From CBDCNP01 sp965222425 (lineage in GTDB: Bacteria; Acidobacteriota; Vicinamibacteria; Marinacidobacterales; DATDRI01), in contig CBDCTW010000002.1 of NCBI GenBank assembly GCA_965222425.1, forward strand, positions 1 through 64,000: 64,000 nucleotides of DNA. The letters run 5' to 3'. Shown here one piece after another: positions 54,624 to 64,000 of this stretch. The position numbers were made by a program, and so were the translations under genes. Positions within the stretch are counted from its first letter, which is position 1, and each line of letters begins with the position of its first letter. The notes under the pieces were generated by a model. That model was not told where the DNA came from. It was given only the letters and a program-made list of their open reading frames with translations, and made no database searches.

Positions 54624-54938
54624 TTATAGGAACGTTTTCCGGCCGCCATTGTAAAAAAGAGCTACAGATGGATAACCCTTTGCAAAGTCTACGGTTTGAC
54701 ACCGGCGTCCGCCGCCAACGATGCGGATGGTGGAACCACGATGTTGGCGAGCTACCTCTCGGCACGCCGGGCGGCCAGTGTCGCTCCGGTCACCGCGCTT
54801 CGCTACGAGTAGGTCTAGAGCCTCATTTTGCCGTGGGAGCTCGACCATCCCCAGCTCCTCGGCTAGTGATTTCAGGGCCGGATCGACCATGAGCTGAGGA
54901 AGGCTCATATCCCGCCGTTGGTAGGAATCCTCCGCCAT
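54624..54938 (-). CDS. Uncertain small ORF upstream of fxsA
   Basis: About 104 codons, with DMSLPQLMVDPALKSLAEEL then GMVELPRQNEALDLLVAKRG. The first half looks like real protein; the second half (RQHRGSTIRIVGGGRRCQT) looks low quality and may be frameshifted. Its start abuts an R1 repeat, so it may be a truncated gene. Not recognised. Confidence 0.3.
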   Translation of the reverse strand: MAEDSYQRRDMSLPQLMVDPALKSLAEELGMVELPRQNEALDLLVAKRGDRSDTGRPACREVARQHRGSTIRIVGGGRRCQTVDFAKGYPSVALFYNGGRKTFL

Positions 54939-54940
54939 CC

Positions 54941-54994
54941 CGTCCTGTGCCAAGACTCGACTCTTTTGAAATAGACCACAAATCAGCAGCTTAG
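54941..54994 (+). repeat. R1 repeat copy (solo end)
   Basis: CGTCCTGTGCCAAGACTCGA through AAATCAGCAGCTTAG, a more diverged left-type R1 arm. It forms the left edge of the recombinase remnant. Confidence 0.65.
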
Positions 54995-55064
54995 ACGCCC
55001 TTGGGATCCGCGCAGAATCCAGAGTATTTCGCGCCAAGGCTGGCTTCCAACCCCTGGGCTACGG

Positions 55065-56120
55065 GTGGCGGGCGACAGGCCCACTGGGGTACGCACGGCT
55101 GGCTGGCTCAAATCGGCTGCAGGACGAGCTGCAGGCCGCGAACTGCGCACCAAGCGACGCTTCGCCGCGGATGGAACCCTAACGGGCGGGCTGCCGTTCC
55201 GTCGCGGACACCTCCACTGCCTGCTGACCAATCCTCTCTACGCCGGCCGCATCCGGCACCAGAGGCGTGTCTACGAGGGCCAGCATCCATCGATCATCGC
55301 TCCCGAGCTCTGGAGCGCGGTCCAGACGCAGCTGCAGGCAGGGGCTGCCAAACCAAGGAGACGCACGACGAAGGGCCGTGCAACCCGTTCCCCACTGGCA
55401 GGCAAGCTCTTCGATGAGACCGGGGACCGGCTGACGCCGAGCCACACCAAAAAGAAAAACGGGCAACGGCTCCGCTACTACGTCTCCCGGCGCCTCATCC
55501 AGCACAGTGGCCAAAAGGACCTCTCCGGCTGGCGACTGCCCGCCCCGATGCTGGAACAGACCGTCGTGCATCTCATCCGACAGCATGTGGATGCCACGAC
55601 CTTCTCGGCCTCGTTGACTCATGCTCCGACGATGCAAGAGCTCGCCTCGGTGCGTCGCTTTTTAGACGGGCTGTGTTCCGGTAGTAATGATGATAGTGCC
55701 TCGGCAGCCAGCCTGCTCCGTTTCATCCGGCGGGTCGATATCAGCCCAGGCTCTGTGTCCATCCTGCTCGACCGAGATGCGTTCGCTGCTTGCCTGTCTA
55801 TGGAGCCAGATCGCATTCGCGAGGACGCACTCCGCATCCACGCGCCGTTCCGCTTGCGTCGACGCGGCGTCGAGACCAAGCTCGTTCTGGGCAACCCCAC
55901 GAAATCCGTTGACCGCACCCTCCTGCGCAATATCGCCAATGCCCTCTCCTGGCTCGACCGAATCAAAGCGGGCAAAACCTATGAGGAGATTGCCACCGAA
56001 GACGCCATCCCAAAGGCCCGCGTGCGCAAGGCCATCGGCTATGCCTTCATGGCCCCCGACATCGTCCGCGCCATTGTGGACGGCCGCCAGCCCGTTGGGC
56101 TGACATCGAGCTACCTGTGC
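55065..56120 (+). pseudogene. Large serine recombinase, remnant lacking the catalytic domain
   Basis: The frame contains the Recombinase-domain segment FRRGHLHCLLTNPLYAGRIR, RVYEGQHPSIIAPELWSAVQ, then LAGKLFDETGDRLTPSHTKK and LRYYVSRRLIQ, and a helical C-terminal region with KTYEEIATEDAIPKARVRKA. This is the C-terminal two thirds of a resolvase/integrase-type serine recombinase. The catalytic N-terminal domain is missing beyond the R1 end, and the C-terminus degenerates after IVDGRQPVGLTSSYL. The open frame continues to 56315 without recognisable homology. Confidence 0.82.
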
Positions 56121-56203
56121 ATCGTCAAAATTGCTCCGCCCACGAAATCAAGGACTTACGCTCCGCTTGAATTCCGGGCCGAAGACGGCGAAACTCCGCC
56201 GCT

Positions 56204-56350
56204 ATGCTCAACGTTGTTGTCTTCCTCGTCTCACTTGGCGTCCGTGCCATTCGGGCGATGTGTCGGCGCCGCGCCGACCTGGTGTTGGAGAACGTCGCTT
56301 TGCGGCAGCAAGTGACGGCGCTGAAGAAAGAGCGGTGCTTCCGCAATTAA
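56204..56350 (+). pseudogene. Integrase-type transposase, extreme N-terminal fragment
   Basis: MLNVVVFLVSLGVRAIRAMC then RRRADLVLENVALRQQVTAL, the start of an integrase-type transposase like that at 42082-42507. At 56334 the IS1-like copy B begins, and its end supplies the last codons CFRN and the stop, exactly as in the truncated reverse transcriptase. Confidence 0.7.
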
Positions 56351-57533
56351 GTGTTGGCGGCCAGCCCCTAACCGGTCTGCGTGCTAGAGTTTGAACCAGA
56401 ATTCCGAAGACACAGTTCTCTCATCGTCAGGGCAGAGCCAAAGTGAAGAATAGCAGATGTCTCAATCTCGCATGTCCGTTGCGGGGCAAAGTGAGTTCCG
56501 GAAACATCGTTCGCCACGGATTCTACCAAACCAGGTCCGGGAAACGCCGTCGATACCGGTGCGGCGAGTGCGGAAAGACGTTTTCCTCGACGAAAGGCAC
56601 GCCCTACTACCGTCTCCAACATCGAAGAGCTACTTTCGATGGGGTCATCGCTCTCAGAGTCGAGGGTGTCAGCATTTTCGCGATTTCTCGGATCAAAGGG
56701 ATTGCCTGGAACACCGTCGCCCGCTGGCTCGAGAAGGCAGCCCAAGTGTGTCGTCGATTCAATCACAGAAGGATCGCTGGCTTCGCTGCCGAAGAGCTTC
56801 AAGTCGACGAGATTCGCACGTTCGCGGGCAACAAGAAGGCACCGAGTTGGGTCTTCGTTACAATCGAAGTCTGGTCTCGGCTCTGGCCATCGACGGTGAC
56901 GGGAAGGCGAAGCTACCGGAACACTCACGCTCTGTTTCGCGACCTTTCGAGACGGATGAATTTCGAGCGTCTTCCCTTGATTGTCACGGATGGATTCGAA
57001 TTCTACCAGAAGGTCATCCGTCGCTTTTTCGGTCCAGCGTGTCTCTACGGCCAGGTCCTAAAAACGCGCAGGAACGATCGCATCATCAAGGTCGAACGGA
57101 GAGCGCTGCACGGAGCCGCGTGACGATTCGAAGACGCGCTCAATAACTCCGAGGACTCTTCGACATTGAACACGTCGTTCATCGAGCGGTTGAATCTGAC
57201 CATCCGGCAAAGCTCGGCATACCTTTCGAGACGAACGCTTTCCCACGCTCGCTCGACGGAGAGGCTCGATGAGCACCTGGAGTTGCTCCGTTGCTATTAC
57301 AACTTCGTCCGACCGCACGGAGCTTTGAAGTTCGGACGTGAGATCCGAACTCCGGCTATGCAGGCTGGTCTGACCACGCGACGGCTCACCTTTCGAGACA
57401 TCTTCTTGGCGACGACGATTCCTTTGTGGTCGCGGATCGAGGTTTTCGTGCTCAGTAGGGCGCGCAACCCGGTCTCTTCCGCACCTGTACCACTGCCCGC
57501 AGCCGCGTAGCAACACTTGATGGCGGAAGCACC
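56334..57533 (+). mobile_element. IS1-like insertion sequence, copy B
   Basis: 1200 bp, in inverted orientation to copy A and nearly identical to it. Ends GGTGCTTCCGCAATTAAGTG and the complement of GGTGCTTCCGCCATCAAGTG. No target duplication (flanks GAAAGAGC and TGTATTTG). The two copies bracket about 17 kb of accessory DNA. Confidence 0.88.
56443..57510 (+). pseudogene. IS1-like transposase with a nonsense codon
   Basis: Same 355-codon frame as copy A but TGA at 57121-57123 where copy A has TGG (Trp, in AAWRFDDALN). The two open parts are 56443-57123 and 57166-57510. The break falls between the second catalytic Asp and the catalytic Glu (SFIERLNLT), so the product should be inactive. Confidence 0.9.
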
Positions 57534-57754
57534 TGTATTTGTTTCGAAACCTGCTTAGGGAGAGTTTGAGCCAGCCCGCGATGCGCTTGACCTCCGGTCG
57601 GCTCGGGTAGACGCCACCAGCTTGCGCGCCCCTACAGCAGTTGTGACACTGCTGGCAGTCAAAACGAAGTCCGCCCTGGTAGAAAAGCTCAGCTATGTTG
57701 TCAGTGAAAATACCACACTCCCAGGGTCCTAGGTATAATCGCCGCTCCTAGGGC

Positions 57755-60322
57755 ATGACCAGCTATCTCCGGGCAACACTCGCCACCGCTTCCATTTTCG
57801 CGGCGCTCGGTTTCTCTCGATACCTGGACGGGTTCATTCGGGTTTTCCTCCGTCAGCAAACCGGCGAATCGTTCCTCACCGCAGCAGCCAGGAATCTTCG
57901 TGCCGGCGAGGCCATCGGAGAAGTCCTGACGGTGATGAGTTTCGGGCTCTTCCTCTGGCTGGCGATCTCGTTTCTTCTCGCCTGGCTCTCCGAGCAACCG
58001 ATAGATCAACTGCTAATCCGGATCGGCCGCTCGATGGCGCCTCTTCTGCTCCCGGTCGGGCTCACACTCGTCTCTTGTCTATCACTTATCCTCTCGTCAC
58101 AGTTTCCATACGGTTTGAACTTCATCTTAACGCTTAACTACGAAGGCTCCTTTGCTCCCGTGCTCACATGGACTCTCTTGGCTTTGTCTCTCGCCATTAC
58201 GATCTGCCATGTCGCCGATCCGCGGACGCCACTCGCCTTTCTCAATGTGACCGGACGACACCATCGGCGGCTCGGAGGTGCTGCGATCGTGGTTCTCGCG
58301 ATGACGATCTTTGCGTTGGCGACGCCGTCTTGGCTTTGGAAGGACGGTGAAGGTCAAGGGAACATGTTCAAGTATCTGCGCATGGCGGCGGCAGTTTCTG
58401 CATCAGGAACATTGGACATCGCGAAAGCGGAGGGGGCGGCCGAGAGTGCAAGCTTCCCCGGATTTCTATCACGACTTCCCAGGATCGCTTCGCGATGGGT
58501 GGGAGAAACGTTCGAGCTTGGGGGAGCGTTCCTCAGTTCGGCGAGCAAGGGAAAGCTCTACGTTGGAGAGGTCGTCGCCACCCGGGCCAACCGCTCGATG
58601 TTTCGAGGTCCGAACGGAGGGATTTATTACATCAACGCTCCTGGGCCGGGGGTCCTCTTAGTCCCACCCTACTTGCTGGATCGGGCGTTGAATCGATGGC
58701 TGGGGTGGGACCGTCAAGTCGCGGCCATCCTCTTCTGGAACTTCCTCGGTGCATTGTTGGTCTTTCAGATCTTCCGCGCCGCGCGCGAGGTGGACGTGGG
58801 GTGGGGAGCGGCCTTGATCATCGCCTTCGCCCTCGCGGTATCACCCCCGCTCCTTCTCTATACGTACCAAATTTATCCAGAGCTTCCCGCCGCGCTTCTC
58901 TTGCTTTATGCGTTTCGAAGGTTTTTCATCGAACCGGGCCCAAGCGGAAACGGATTGTTGTTCGGTGCGATGGCACTCGCCTTTCTGCCTTGGCTTCACC
59001 AGAAGTACTCGCTCACCGCCGCGGTCATGGGGCTCTTTGTCGCCTGGCGGATTCTCGGCTCGGCACCGAGCCGATGGGAGCGCAGCGTCCGTTGGGGTCT
59101 TCTCTTTGTGCCTCTTATCGTTTCCGCGCTTTCGATCACCGTCTATAACCATGCTTTGACAGGAAGCATTCTTCCCGATGCGACCTTCCGGGCGGCCGGA
59201 CGAACCTCCTTCGAGCCGGGTAACGTGCTTTCCGGTTTTTTCGGGCTCTTCCTCGATAGGGAGAATGGACTCTTCGTCTACGCGCCCATTTATGCGCTGG
59301 CGCTCGCCGGGTTGGGGCGACTCGCGTTCCGCCACCGCGAGATCCGTTTCTACTTGGCGGTGGTGGTCTTGTCCTATGTTTTTGTGATCGCCTCCTTTCC
59401 TCACTGGCCGGGGGCGGTGAGCTCTGTCGCTCGCTACATCCTTAGTGTGACTCCGTTGGCCGCCCTGCCTCTGGTCTTGGTGGTGCGAAGGAGCACTTCC
59501 GATGGCGTCGTTGCGGGGGTGGCCATGGCGCTCTTTGCCGCCACGCTGTCATTCACGGTCGCGTTCCAGCAAGATATCGTTGCTAGCCATCTCACCAAGC
59601 TGCTACTCGACCGGACGCTCTTCAGCGATCCCTACCAGTACTTGCCTACCTTCTTGAGCGAAGGGCTGGTGGGATCGGGCCCCGCCCACTTGTCCAAGCT
59701 CGGTGCATGGGTTGTCCTACTGGTTTTCCTGGTGTACACGCTCTCGTCTCGCGTCGAGCACGAAGTACTCGAGCGCGGTCGCGATGCGGTGCTTTTTCCC
59801 TGGAGAGCGACACTCGGTGCTGCCGCCGCTGTCGGAGCTCTTGTGGTGGTGGCGGGAGTTTTGGAACACCTGCCCGGAAACGTCACGACCAAGACCGGCC
59901 CCGTCTTCAACGACACCCACGCGATCCGTCGCGCGGCACAAACGACCAGGTTCTGGACGGAGGGCGGCTATGAGTTCGAAAACCGAGGTGTTTGGGTGCC
60001 CGGCGGAGAAGAGACACGGTTCTTCGTGCAAGCGGACCATCCCCTCGATCGGCTTCAACTCGCCCTCACGAATACGCCAAGAGAGAACCGAGTGCAGATC
60101 AGGCAACGGGGTGCCGACCCTTTGGACAAGGTGCTCGCGCCCTCCGCCCGCGAGGCGATTGTTCTGCCTCTCCGTCGGCCGCAGGAGTTCCGGGGACCGT
60201 CCGGAAACCAGTGGGTCTACGAGATCACCGTACGCTCGCGAGGGAGTTACGTCCCTCGTCGAGAGGGGACGGGGGATGATCCACGTCGGCTTGGGTGCTT
60301 TGTCGTTCTTTCTGCTATGTAA
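57755..60322 (+). CDS. Large polytopic membrane protein, possibly GT-C-type glycosyltransferase
   Basis: 855 residues with about 14 hydrophobic segments spread from residue 5 to about 690, then a soluble C-terminal domain of roughly 150 residues. A large loop follows the sixth segment (about 210-310, with YYINAPGPGVLLVPPYLLDR). YQIYPELPAALLLLYAFRRF and HWPGAVSSVARYILSV also stand out. The layout suits lipid-linked-sugar glycosyltransferases (GT-C), but no DxD-type motif is certain. A TATAAT at 57734-57739 just upstream may be a -10 box. Confidence 0.65.
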   Translation: MTSYLRATLATASIFAALGFSRYLDGFIRVFLRQQTGESFLTAAARNLRAGEAIGEVLTVMSFGLFLWLAISFLLAWLSEQPIDQLLIRIGRSMAPLLLPVGLTLVSCLSLILSSQFPYGLNFILTLNYEGSFAPVLTWTLLALSLAITICHVADPRTPLAFLNVTGRHHRRLGGAAIVVLAMTIFALATPSWLWKDGEGQGNMFKYLRMAAAVSASGTLDIAKAEGAAESASFPGFLSRLPRIASRWVGETFELGGAFLSSASKGKLYVGEVVATRANRSMFRGPNGGIYYINAPGPGVLLVPPYLLDRALNRWLGWDRQVAAILFWNFLGALLVFQIFRAAREVDVGWGAALIIAFALAVSPPLLLYTYQIYPELPAALLLLYAFRRFFIEPGPSGNGLLFGAMALAFLPWLHQKYSLTAAVMGLFVAWRILGSAPSRWERSVRWGLLFVPLIVSALSITVYNHALTGSILPDATFRAAGRTSFEPGNVLSGFFGLFLDRENGLFVYAPIYALALAGLGRLAFRHREIRFYLAVVVLSYVFVIASFPHWPGAVSSVARYILSVTPLAALPLVLVVRRSTSDGVVAGVAMALFAATLSFTVAFQQDIVASHLTKLLLDRTLFSDPYQYLPTFLSEGLVGSGPAHLSKLGAWVVLLVFLVYTLSSRVEHEVLERGRDAVLFPWRATLGAAAAVGALVVVAGVLEHLPGNVTTKTGPVFNDTHAIRRAAQTTRFWTEGGYEFENRGVWVPGGEETRFFVQADHPLDRLQLALTNTPRENRVQIRQRGADPLDKVLAPSAREAIVLPLRRPQEFRGPSGNQWVYEITVRSRGSYVPRREGTGDDPRRLGCFVVLSAM

Positions 60323-60679
60323 TTCTTGCCCTCTTGAGAAACCGTCAAAAGCCTTTCCTCATCAAACCGTTTATTTTTAAAGACTTATGTATTAACAGAG
60401 ATTGGCACAGGCCTTGTGTGGCTCATGGCGGGAGTCGGGGGAAATGAAGTGAAAATTGGCACCCGGATCCGGTTATAGGAACCCCTCACGGATACCGGCC
60501 TTCCCCTCGGCTCCCCAGTTTTATACCACCCTCTCCCGGCGTCTGACTCCGTTGATAGCGGCACGGTATCGACCGACGCCCTCTTCTCCCTGAGGGAGAG
60601 GGAGTAAAGGAAAGGGAGCTTCTTTCCTCCCAAATTCCCCCGAAGCGTCATCTGTCCGGTATGATGGGCCGGCTCCTAC
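60323..60679. other. Intergenic region upstream of rnhA
   Basis: 357 nt without a recognisable gene. It contains a TCCCTGAGGGAGAGGGAG palindromic stretch (about 60587-60605) of the kind often found between genes, and a CGGATCCGG palindrome near 60464. No tRNA or clear promoter was identified. Confidence 0.5.
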
Positions 60680-61126
60680 ATGAAAGAAATAACGGTTTTC
60701 ACGGACGGCGCCTGTCAGGGCAATCCAGGCCCCGGCGGCTGGGCGGCCATCGTCGACGAGAACGGCGAGCGTCGCGAGCTCCATGGTGCCGAGGCCAGGA
60801 CGACCAACAATCGCATGGAGCTCATGGCGGTCATCCGCGCTTTGGAATCTCTTTTGCAGCCTTCCGAGGTGCGAGTCGTCACCGACTCCCAGTACGTTGC
60901 CTTGGGCATGATACGTTGGATCCACTCCTGGCGAAGAAACGGCTGGAAGACGGCGAGTGGATCACCGGTGAAAAACCGGGACCTATGGCAGATGCTTTGG
61001 GATCGCGCAGAGAAACACCGGCTGACTTGGGAATGGGTCCGAGGTCACGATGGCCATCCGGAGAACGAAAGGGTGGATGCCCTCGCCAAAGAGGCAATCA
61101 AAGAGCTCAAAGTCGGCGACCACTAA
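60680..61126 (+). CDS. rnhA: Ribonuclease HI
   Basis: Degrades RNA in RNA-DNA hybrids. The 148-residue protein has the four carboxylates D9 (VFTDGAC), E47 (NNRMELMAV), D69 (VVTDSQY) and D133 (ERVDALAKEA), and the conserved H123 in VRGHDGHPENE. GNPGPGGWAAI is typical. Length and domain are complete. Confidence 0.96.
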   Translation: MKEITVFTDGACQGNPGPGGWAAIVDENGERRELHGAEARTTNNRMELMAVIRALESLLQPSEVRVVTDSQYVALGMIRWIHSWRRNGWKTASGSPVKNRDLWQMLWDRAEKHRLTWEWVRGHDGHPENERVDALAKEAIKELKVGDH

Positions 61127-61136
61127 GTACCGTTCG

Positions 61137-61217
61137 CATCCCTGACATCCCTGACATCCCTGACATCCCTGACATCCCTGACATCCCTGACATCCCTGAC
61201 ATCCCTGACATCCCTGA
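61137..61217. repeat. Tandem repeat: nine copies of the 9-mer CATCCCTGA
   Basis: Nine perfect head-to-tail units (81 bp) fill the gap between the convergent rnhA and ABC-F genes, ending 2 nt before the ABC-F stop. The unit length is a multiple of three, but the repeat is outside both genes. Confidence 0.95.
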
Positions 61218-61219
61218 CA

Positions 61220-63172
61220 TCAATGTCGCTTGCTCTCTGCCGCTAGGCTCTCCCACTCTCTATAGAGGCGATCCAACTCTACTTTGAGGCTCTCGTGCGT
61301 GGCGACGACCTCGGCCGCCGCGCTTGCGTCGTCATAGAAGCCGGGCACCGCCATTCTTGCCTCAAGACTGGCTATCGCGGTCTCGACCTCGGTAATGCTG
61401 TCCTCGAGCTTCTGAGCTTTCGCTCGCCGCTTCCGCGCGCGGTTGGACTTTCCGGACTTTCCGTTCAGCGGTGCAGTCTTCGTCCCTTTTCTGCCTTTTC
61501 TGCCTTTCCTGGAAGATGGGCGGAGAGATTTCTTGGAGGCGACGTCGATTTCCTCGGGGACGGGTTCCGGGGGTGCGGTGGCGCGTACGAAATCCTCGTA
61601 GTTGCCCCAGTGAAGTCGCACGGTTCCGTTACCCACTTCGGCCACCTTGGTGGCGAGCTCGTCAATGAAGTAGCGGTCGTGGGAGACAAAGATCAGAGTT
61701 CCGGTGAATGCTCTGAGTGCGTTGAGAAGCACTTCCTTAGAGTCGAGATCGAGATGGTTGGTCGGCTCGTCCAACAAGAGCACGTTCGCGGGGTGCAACA
61801 ACATTTTGGCAAGAGCGAGTCGGCTCTTCTCGCCGCCGGATAACACCTTGGCTTTCTTGTCCACATCATCGTTGCGAAAAAGAAAGGCCCCCAAGATATT
61901 CCGGAGCCGGGGAACGAGATCGACGGGAGCAACTTCCATCAAATTGGCAAGAACGGTCTTTTTTTCTTCGAGGTCGAAGGCCCGTTCCTGGCTGAAGTAG
62001 CCTCGGCTTACTTTGTGACCCGGCTCGATCTCACCGGAGTCCGGCGGCTCCACCCCGGCCAATAGGCGCATGAGGGTCGACTTACCGGCGCCGTTTGGAC
62101 CCACTAACGCCACTCGCTCGCCGCGCTCCACCAGGAGATCGACACCGTTGAACACTTGCTTCTTACCGTATTTCTTGGTGACCCCCTTTAGCTCGAGAAC
62201 GACCCGGCCGCTCCTTTCGGGCTGGGGCAGGCGCAGCTTCATGAGCTTTCTCTCCGGAGGGGCTTCGATCTGTTCCATCTTCTCGAGCATCTTCACCCGA
62301 CTCTGCACCTGCTTAGCCTTGCTGGCTTTGGCGCGAAAACGATCGATGAATCTCTGGATGCGCTCCATCTCCTCTTGCTGGTGACGAGCACGCGCGCGGA
62401 GCTCGGCGATCGCCTTTTCCCGAACCTCGAGAAAGTTGGAATAGCTGCCCGGGTAATTTCGGAGTTGGCGTCGATCGATCTCGGTGATGCGGGTGACGAC
62501 CCGATCCAAGAAGTAGCGATCATGGGAAACGAGGACCACCCCGTGCGGATACACGGCGAGGAATTCCTCCAGCCAGTTTCGTGCCTCGAGATCGAGGTGA
62601 TTTGTAGGCTCGTCGAGCAGAAGAATGTCGGGGCGAGCGAGAAGCAGCTTAGCCAAGGCGATGCGCATCTGCCAACCGCCGCTGAAGGTCTCGGTAGGAG
62701 CTTCGAGCTCGTCACGTTGAAACCCCAGGCCGCGAAGTACCTCCCCGACCCGTGCTTCGACGGCGAAGCCCTCCTGCCGATCCCATTCTTCTTGGCATTC
62801 CCCGTATCGATTGAGCACCGCCTGATAGCCGGTACTTCCGGGGTCGAGCCGGCTCATCTCTTCCTCGAGCTCTCGCTGCTCGTCCCGTAATGCCAGGACA
62901 TCGGCGAACACGGAGGTCGCTTCTTCTTTGAGTGTCCGGCCGCTATGGCTCAATCCATCCTGTGGGAGAAAGCCGATCCTCGTTCCCCGTGGCGCCGTGA
63001 CGTCCCCCCTGTCAGGGGTCCCCGTTCCCGCCAGGATGCGAAGCAGCGTGGTCTTCCCGGAACCGTTGGGACCGGTGAGACCTACTCGGTCCCCTCCGGA
63101 AACATTCCAGGTGACGTTCTCAAAGAGGATTTGACCGCCGAAGCCCTTGGAGAGATTTTGGACTTGTTGCAT
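61220..63172 (-). CDS. ABC-F family ATPase (Uup/YheS-like)
   Basis: 650 residues with two ABC domains and no membrane segment. Walker A: GLTGPNGSGKTTLLR and ALVGPNGAGKSTLMR; signatures FSGGWQMRIALA and LSGGEKSRLALA; Walker B LLLDEPTNHLDL in both. The linker between them (about 235-305) is charged and helical, as in ribosome-binding ABC-F factors. A basic linker (SRKGRKGRKGTK) leads to a C-terminal coiled coil (about 575-645), resembling Uup. Likely a translation-related factor. Confidence 0.92.
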   Translation of the reverse strand: MQQVQNLSKGFGGQILFENVTWNVSGGDRVGLTGPNGSGKTTLLRILAGTGTPDRGDVTAPRGTRIGFLPQDGLSHSGRTLKEEATSVFADVLALRDEQRELEEEMSRLDPGSTGYQAVLNRYGECQEEWDRQEGFAVEARVGEVLRGLGFQRDELEAPTETFSGGWQMRIALAKLLLARPDILLLDEPTNHLDLEARNWLEEFLAVYPHGVVLVSHDRYFLDRVVTRITEIDRRQLRNYPGSYSNFLEVREKAIAELRARARHQQEEMERIQRFIDRFRAKASKAKQVQSRVKMLEKMEQIEAPPERKLMKLRLPQPERSGRVVLELKGVTKKYGKKQVFNGVDLLVERGERVALVGPNGAGKSTLMRLLAGVEPPDSGEIEPGHKVSRGYFSQERAFDLEEKKTVLANLMEVAPVDLVPRLRNILGAFLFRNDDVDKKAKVLSGGEKSRLALAKMLLHPANVLLLDEPTNHLDLDSKEVLLNALRAFTGTLIFVSHDRYFIDELATKVAEVGNGTVRLHWGNYEDFVRATAPPEPVPEEIDVASKKSLRPSSRKGRKGRKGTKTAPLNGKSGKSNRARKRRAKAQKLEDSITEVETAIASLEARMAVPGFYDDASAAAEVVATHESLKVELDRLYREWESLAAESKRH

Positions 63173-63260
63173 GGCTTGGCCTTATCAATATCCATGAAAA
63201 GTGAAAGCCCGGCTCGTGGAAGCCGGGTGCGTAAAATTATAGCACGCACGCTTCGTGACA

Positions 63261-63290
63261 TTGACACTCTCTCGACCCCGTGCTCATAAT
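63261..63290 (+). promoter_or_regulatory. Probable sigma70-type promoter of the TPR gene
   Basis: TTGACA (63261-63266) and CATAAT (63285-63290) with an 18-nt spacer. The predicted transcript start is only a few nt before the ATG at 63300, so the message would be nearly leaderless or the in-frame ATG at 63309 is used. Confidence 0.55.
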
Positions 63291-63299
63291 CGGGTCGTG

Positions 63300-64000
63300 A
63301 TGAGAAAAATGAATCTAACCGTCGGTATCTATTTGGTTGTTTTGGTGTTTGGATTCCCTCGACACTCTCTACAGGGCTCTTCGTCACACCAGAAAACCCC
63401 AGCTAGTGCGCAGGTTCACGCCAACCGGGGCATCGCCCTTCTAGAGCAGTTTCGATTCGAGGAGGCTGCGGCTGAGTTCGAAGCGGTGGTCGCGTTAGAA
63501 CCGGATTTGCTACCTGGCCAGGTGAACCTGGGCATCGCCTATTTCAACCAACGTGACTTCGAGAAAGCGCAAGTGGCGTTCGAGAGAGCGAAGGCCCTCG
63601 ACCCCGACAACTCGCACGTTCACTACAACCTCGGGCTCATCTTCAAGCTCATGGGCAACACCGAGGACGCGGTGATCGCTTTCGAGAAGGTGGCCGCTCA
63701 AGAGCCGACGGACTCGATGACTCTTTATTACTTGGGGACCCTCTACGCCAACCTGAGGCGTCTGGAAGATGCGGAGGCGACGCTCAGAAAGACCCTTGAG
63801 CTTCGACCCAACAACGAATCGGCACACTTCAGCTTGGGAAATGTTCTCATTCGGCAGGGAAGAGCCGAGGAAGGGCGGAAGGAGCTCGAGATTTTCCGCA
63901 CTCTCAAAGAGAGCTTTCCCGCCGAGGCCGCATCGGCCGGGCTCCAGTACACCGAGCTCGGACCTTACGCCGAAGCCATTGAAGAGTCATCGCCACCCCT
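63300..64000 (+). CDS. Exported tetratricopeptide-repeat protein, 5' part (runs off the window)
   Basis: Frame open to the window edge, about 233 residues. MRKMNLTVGIYLVVLVFGFP is a signal peptide. From about residue 40 there are at least five TPR units (ANRGIALLEQFRFEEAAAEF, VNLGIAYFNQRDFEKAQVAF, YNLGLIFKLMGNTEDAVIAF, YYLGTLYANLRRLEDAEATL, FSLGNVLIRQGRAEEGRKEL). The closing LQYTELGPYAEAIEE may lead into another domain outside the window. Confidence 0.85.
   Translation, partial: MRKMNLTVGIYLVVLVFGFPRHSLQGSSSHQKTPASAQVHANRGIALLEQFRFEEAAAEFEAVVALEPDLLPGQVNLGIAYFNQRDFEKAQVAFERAKALDPDNSHVHYNLGLIFKLMGNTEDAVIAFEKVAAQEPTDSMTLYYLGTLYANLRRLEDAEATLRKTLELRPNNESAHFSLGNVLIRQGRAEEGRKELEIFRTLKESFPAEAASAGLQYTELGPYAEAIEESSPP

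Noticed and set aside
57121..57123. In-frame TGA in the IS1-like transposase as selenocysteine or readthrough
   Set aside because: Copy A has TGG (Trp) at the same codon; the site is a mutation in a decaying copy.
61137..61217. CATCCCTGA array as a CRISPR or a coding IPD-repeat protein
   Set aside because: Units are 9 bp with no spacers, and the repeat lies between two complete convergent genes, outside either frame.

Overview
The window looks like a chromosomal segment of an Acidobacteriota-type bacterium. The evidence is a VWFA-related protein of the kind frequent in that phylum (13723-15627), a BshB1-type bacillithiol deacetylase, a TonB receptor with an N-terminal carboxypeptidase-regulatory domain, a small secreted 'GWIADEQCG' protein, a lipopolysaccharide-core gene set and moderately high G+C. 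The assignment is inferred from gene content. No tRNA, rRNA or CRISPR array was seen.

Layout. (1) 1-544: 5' part of an IS5-type transposase, cut by the window edge. (2) 772-6239, minus: nuoA-B-C-D-G-H of respiratory complex I, closed by a strong GC hairpin. (3) 6348-12873, plus: a secreted HtrA protease, a degenerate HtrA-like partner, uvrA and a rhomboid protease. (4) 12984-19735, minus: bshB1, VWFA protein, LLM oxidoreductase, nth, Rieske ferredoxin, methyltransferase and a small conserved protein. (5) 20105-27498, plus: nuoE-F-J-K-L-M-N, the other half of complex I. Together 13 of the 14 nuo genes are present; nuoI is not in the window. (6) 27504-32399: selA, three uncharacterised genes and purH. 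(7) 32371-35859, minus: a lipopolysaccharide operon (Trm112-like protein, heptosyltransferase-type GT9, O-antigen ligase-like protein, heptose kinase) whose genes are joined by 4-nt overlaps with TTG or GTG starts.

(8) 35.9-57.5 kb is a decayed accessory island made largely of insertion sequences and their debris. It holds two near-identical IS256-type copies (one with a nonsense codon; one with a perfect 8-bp target duplication, nested in an integrase-type transposase), two inverted IS1-like copies bounding 39.2-56.3 kb, an ISKra4 element with a 9-bp target duplication and a likely -1 frameshift, an ISL3 remnant, and fragments of IS6-, IS256-, integrase- and serine-recombinase genes. Non-autonomous repeats are also present: a 166-bp MITE and the terminal repeats called here R1 and R2. 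Between them lie remnants of defence-type genes (HsdR C-terminus, a possible HsdS tail, an Abi/DRT-like reverse transcriptase N-terminus, a truncated PD-(D/E)XK-like protein), and apparently intact cargo: a TonB receptor, an FxsA-like protein, a PPOX-family protein and a small secreted protein.

(9) 57755-64000 returns to housekeeping-type genes: a large polytopic membrane protein, rnhA, a 9-bp tandem repeat, an ABC-F ATPase and the start of a TPR lipoprotein/secreted protein.
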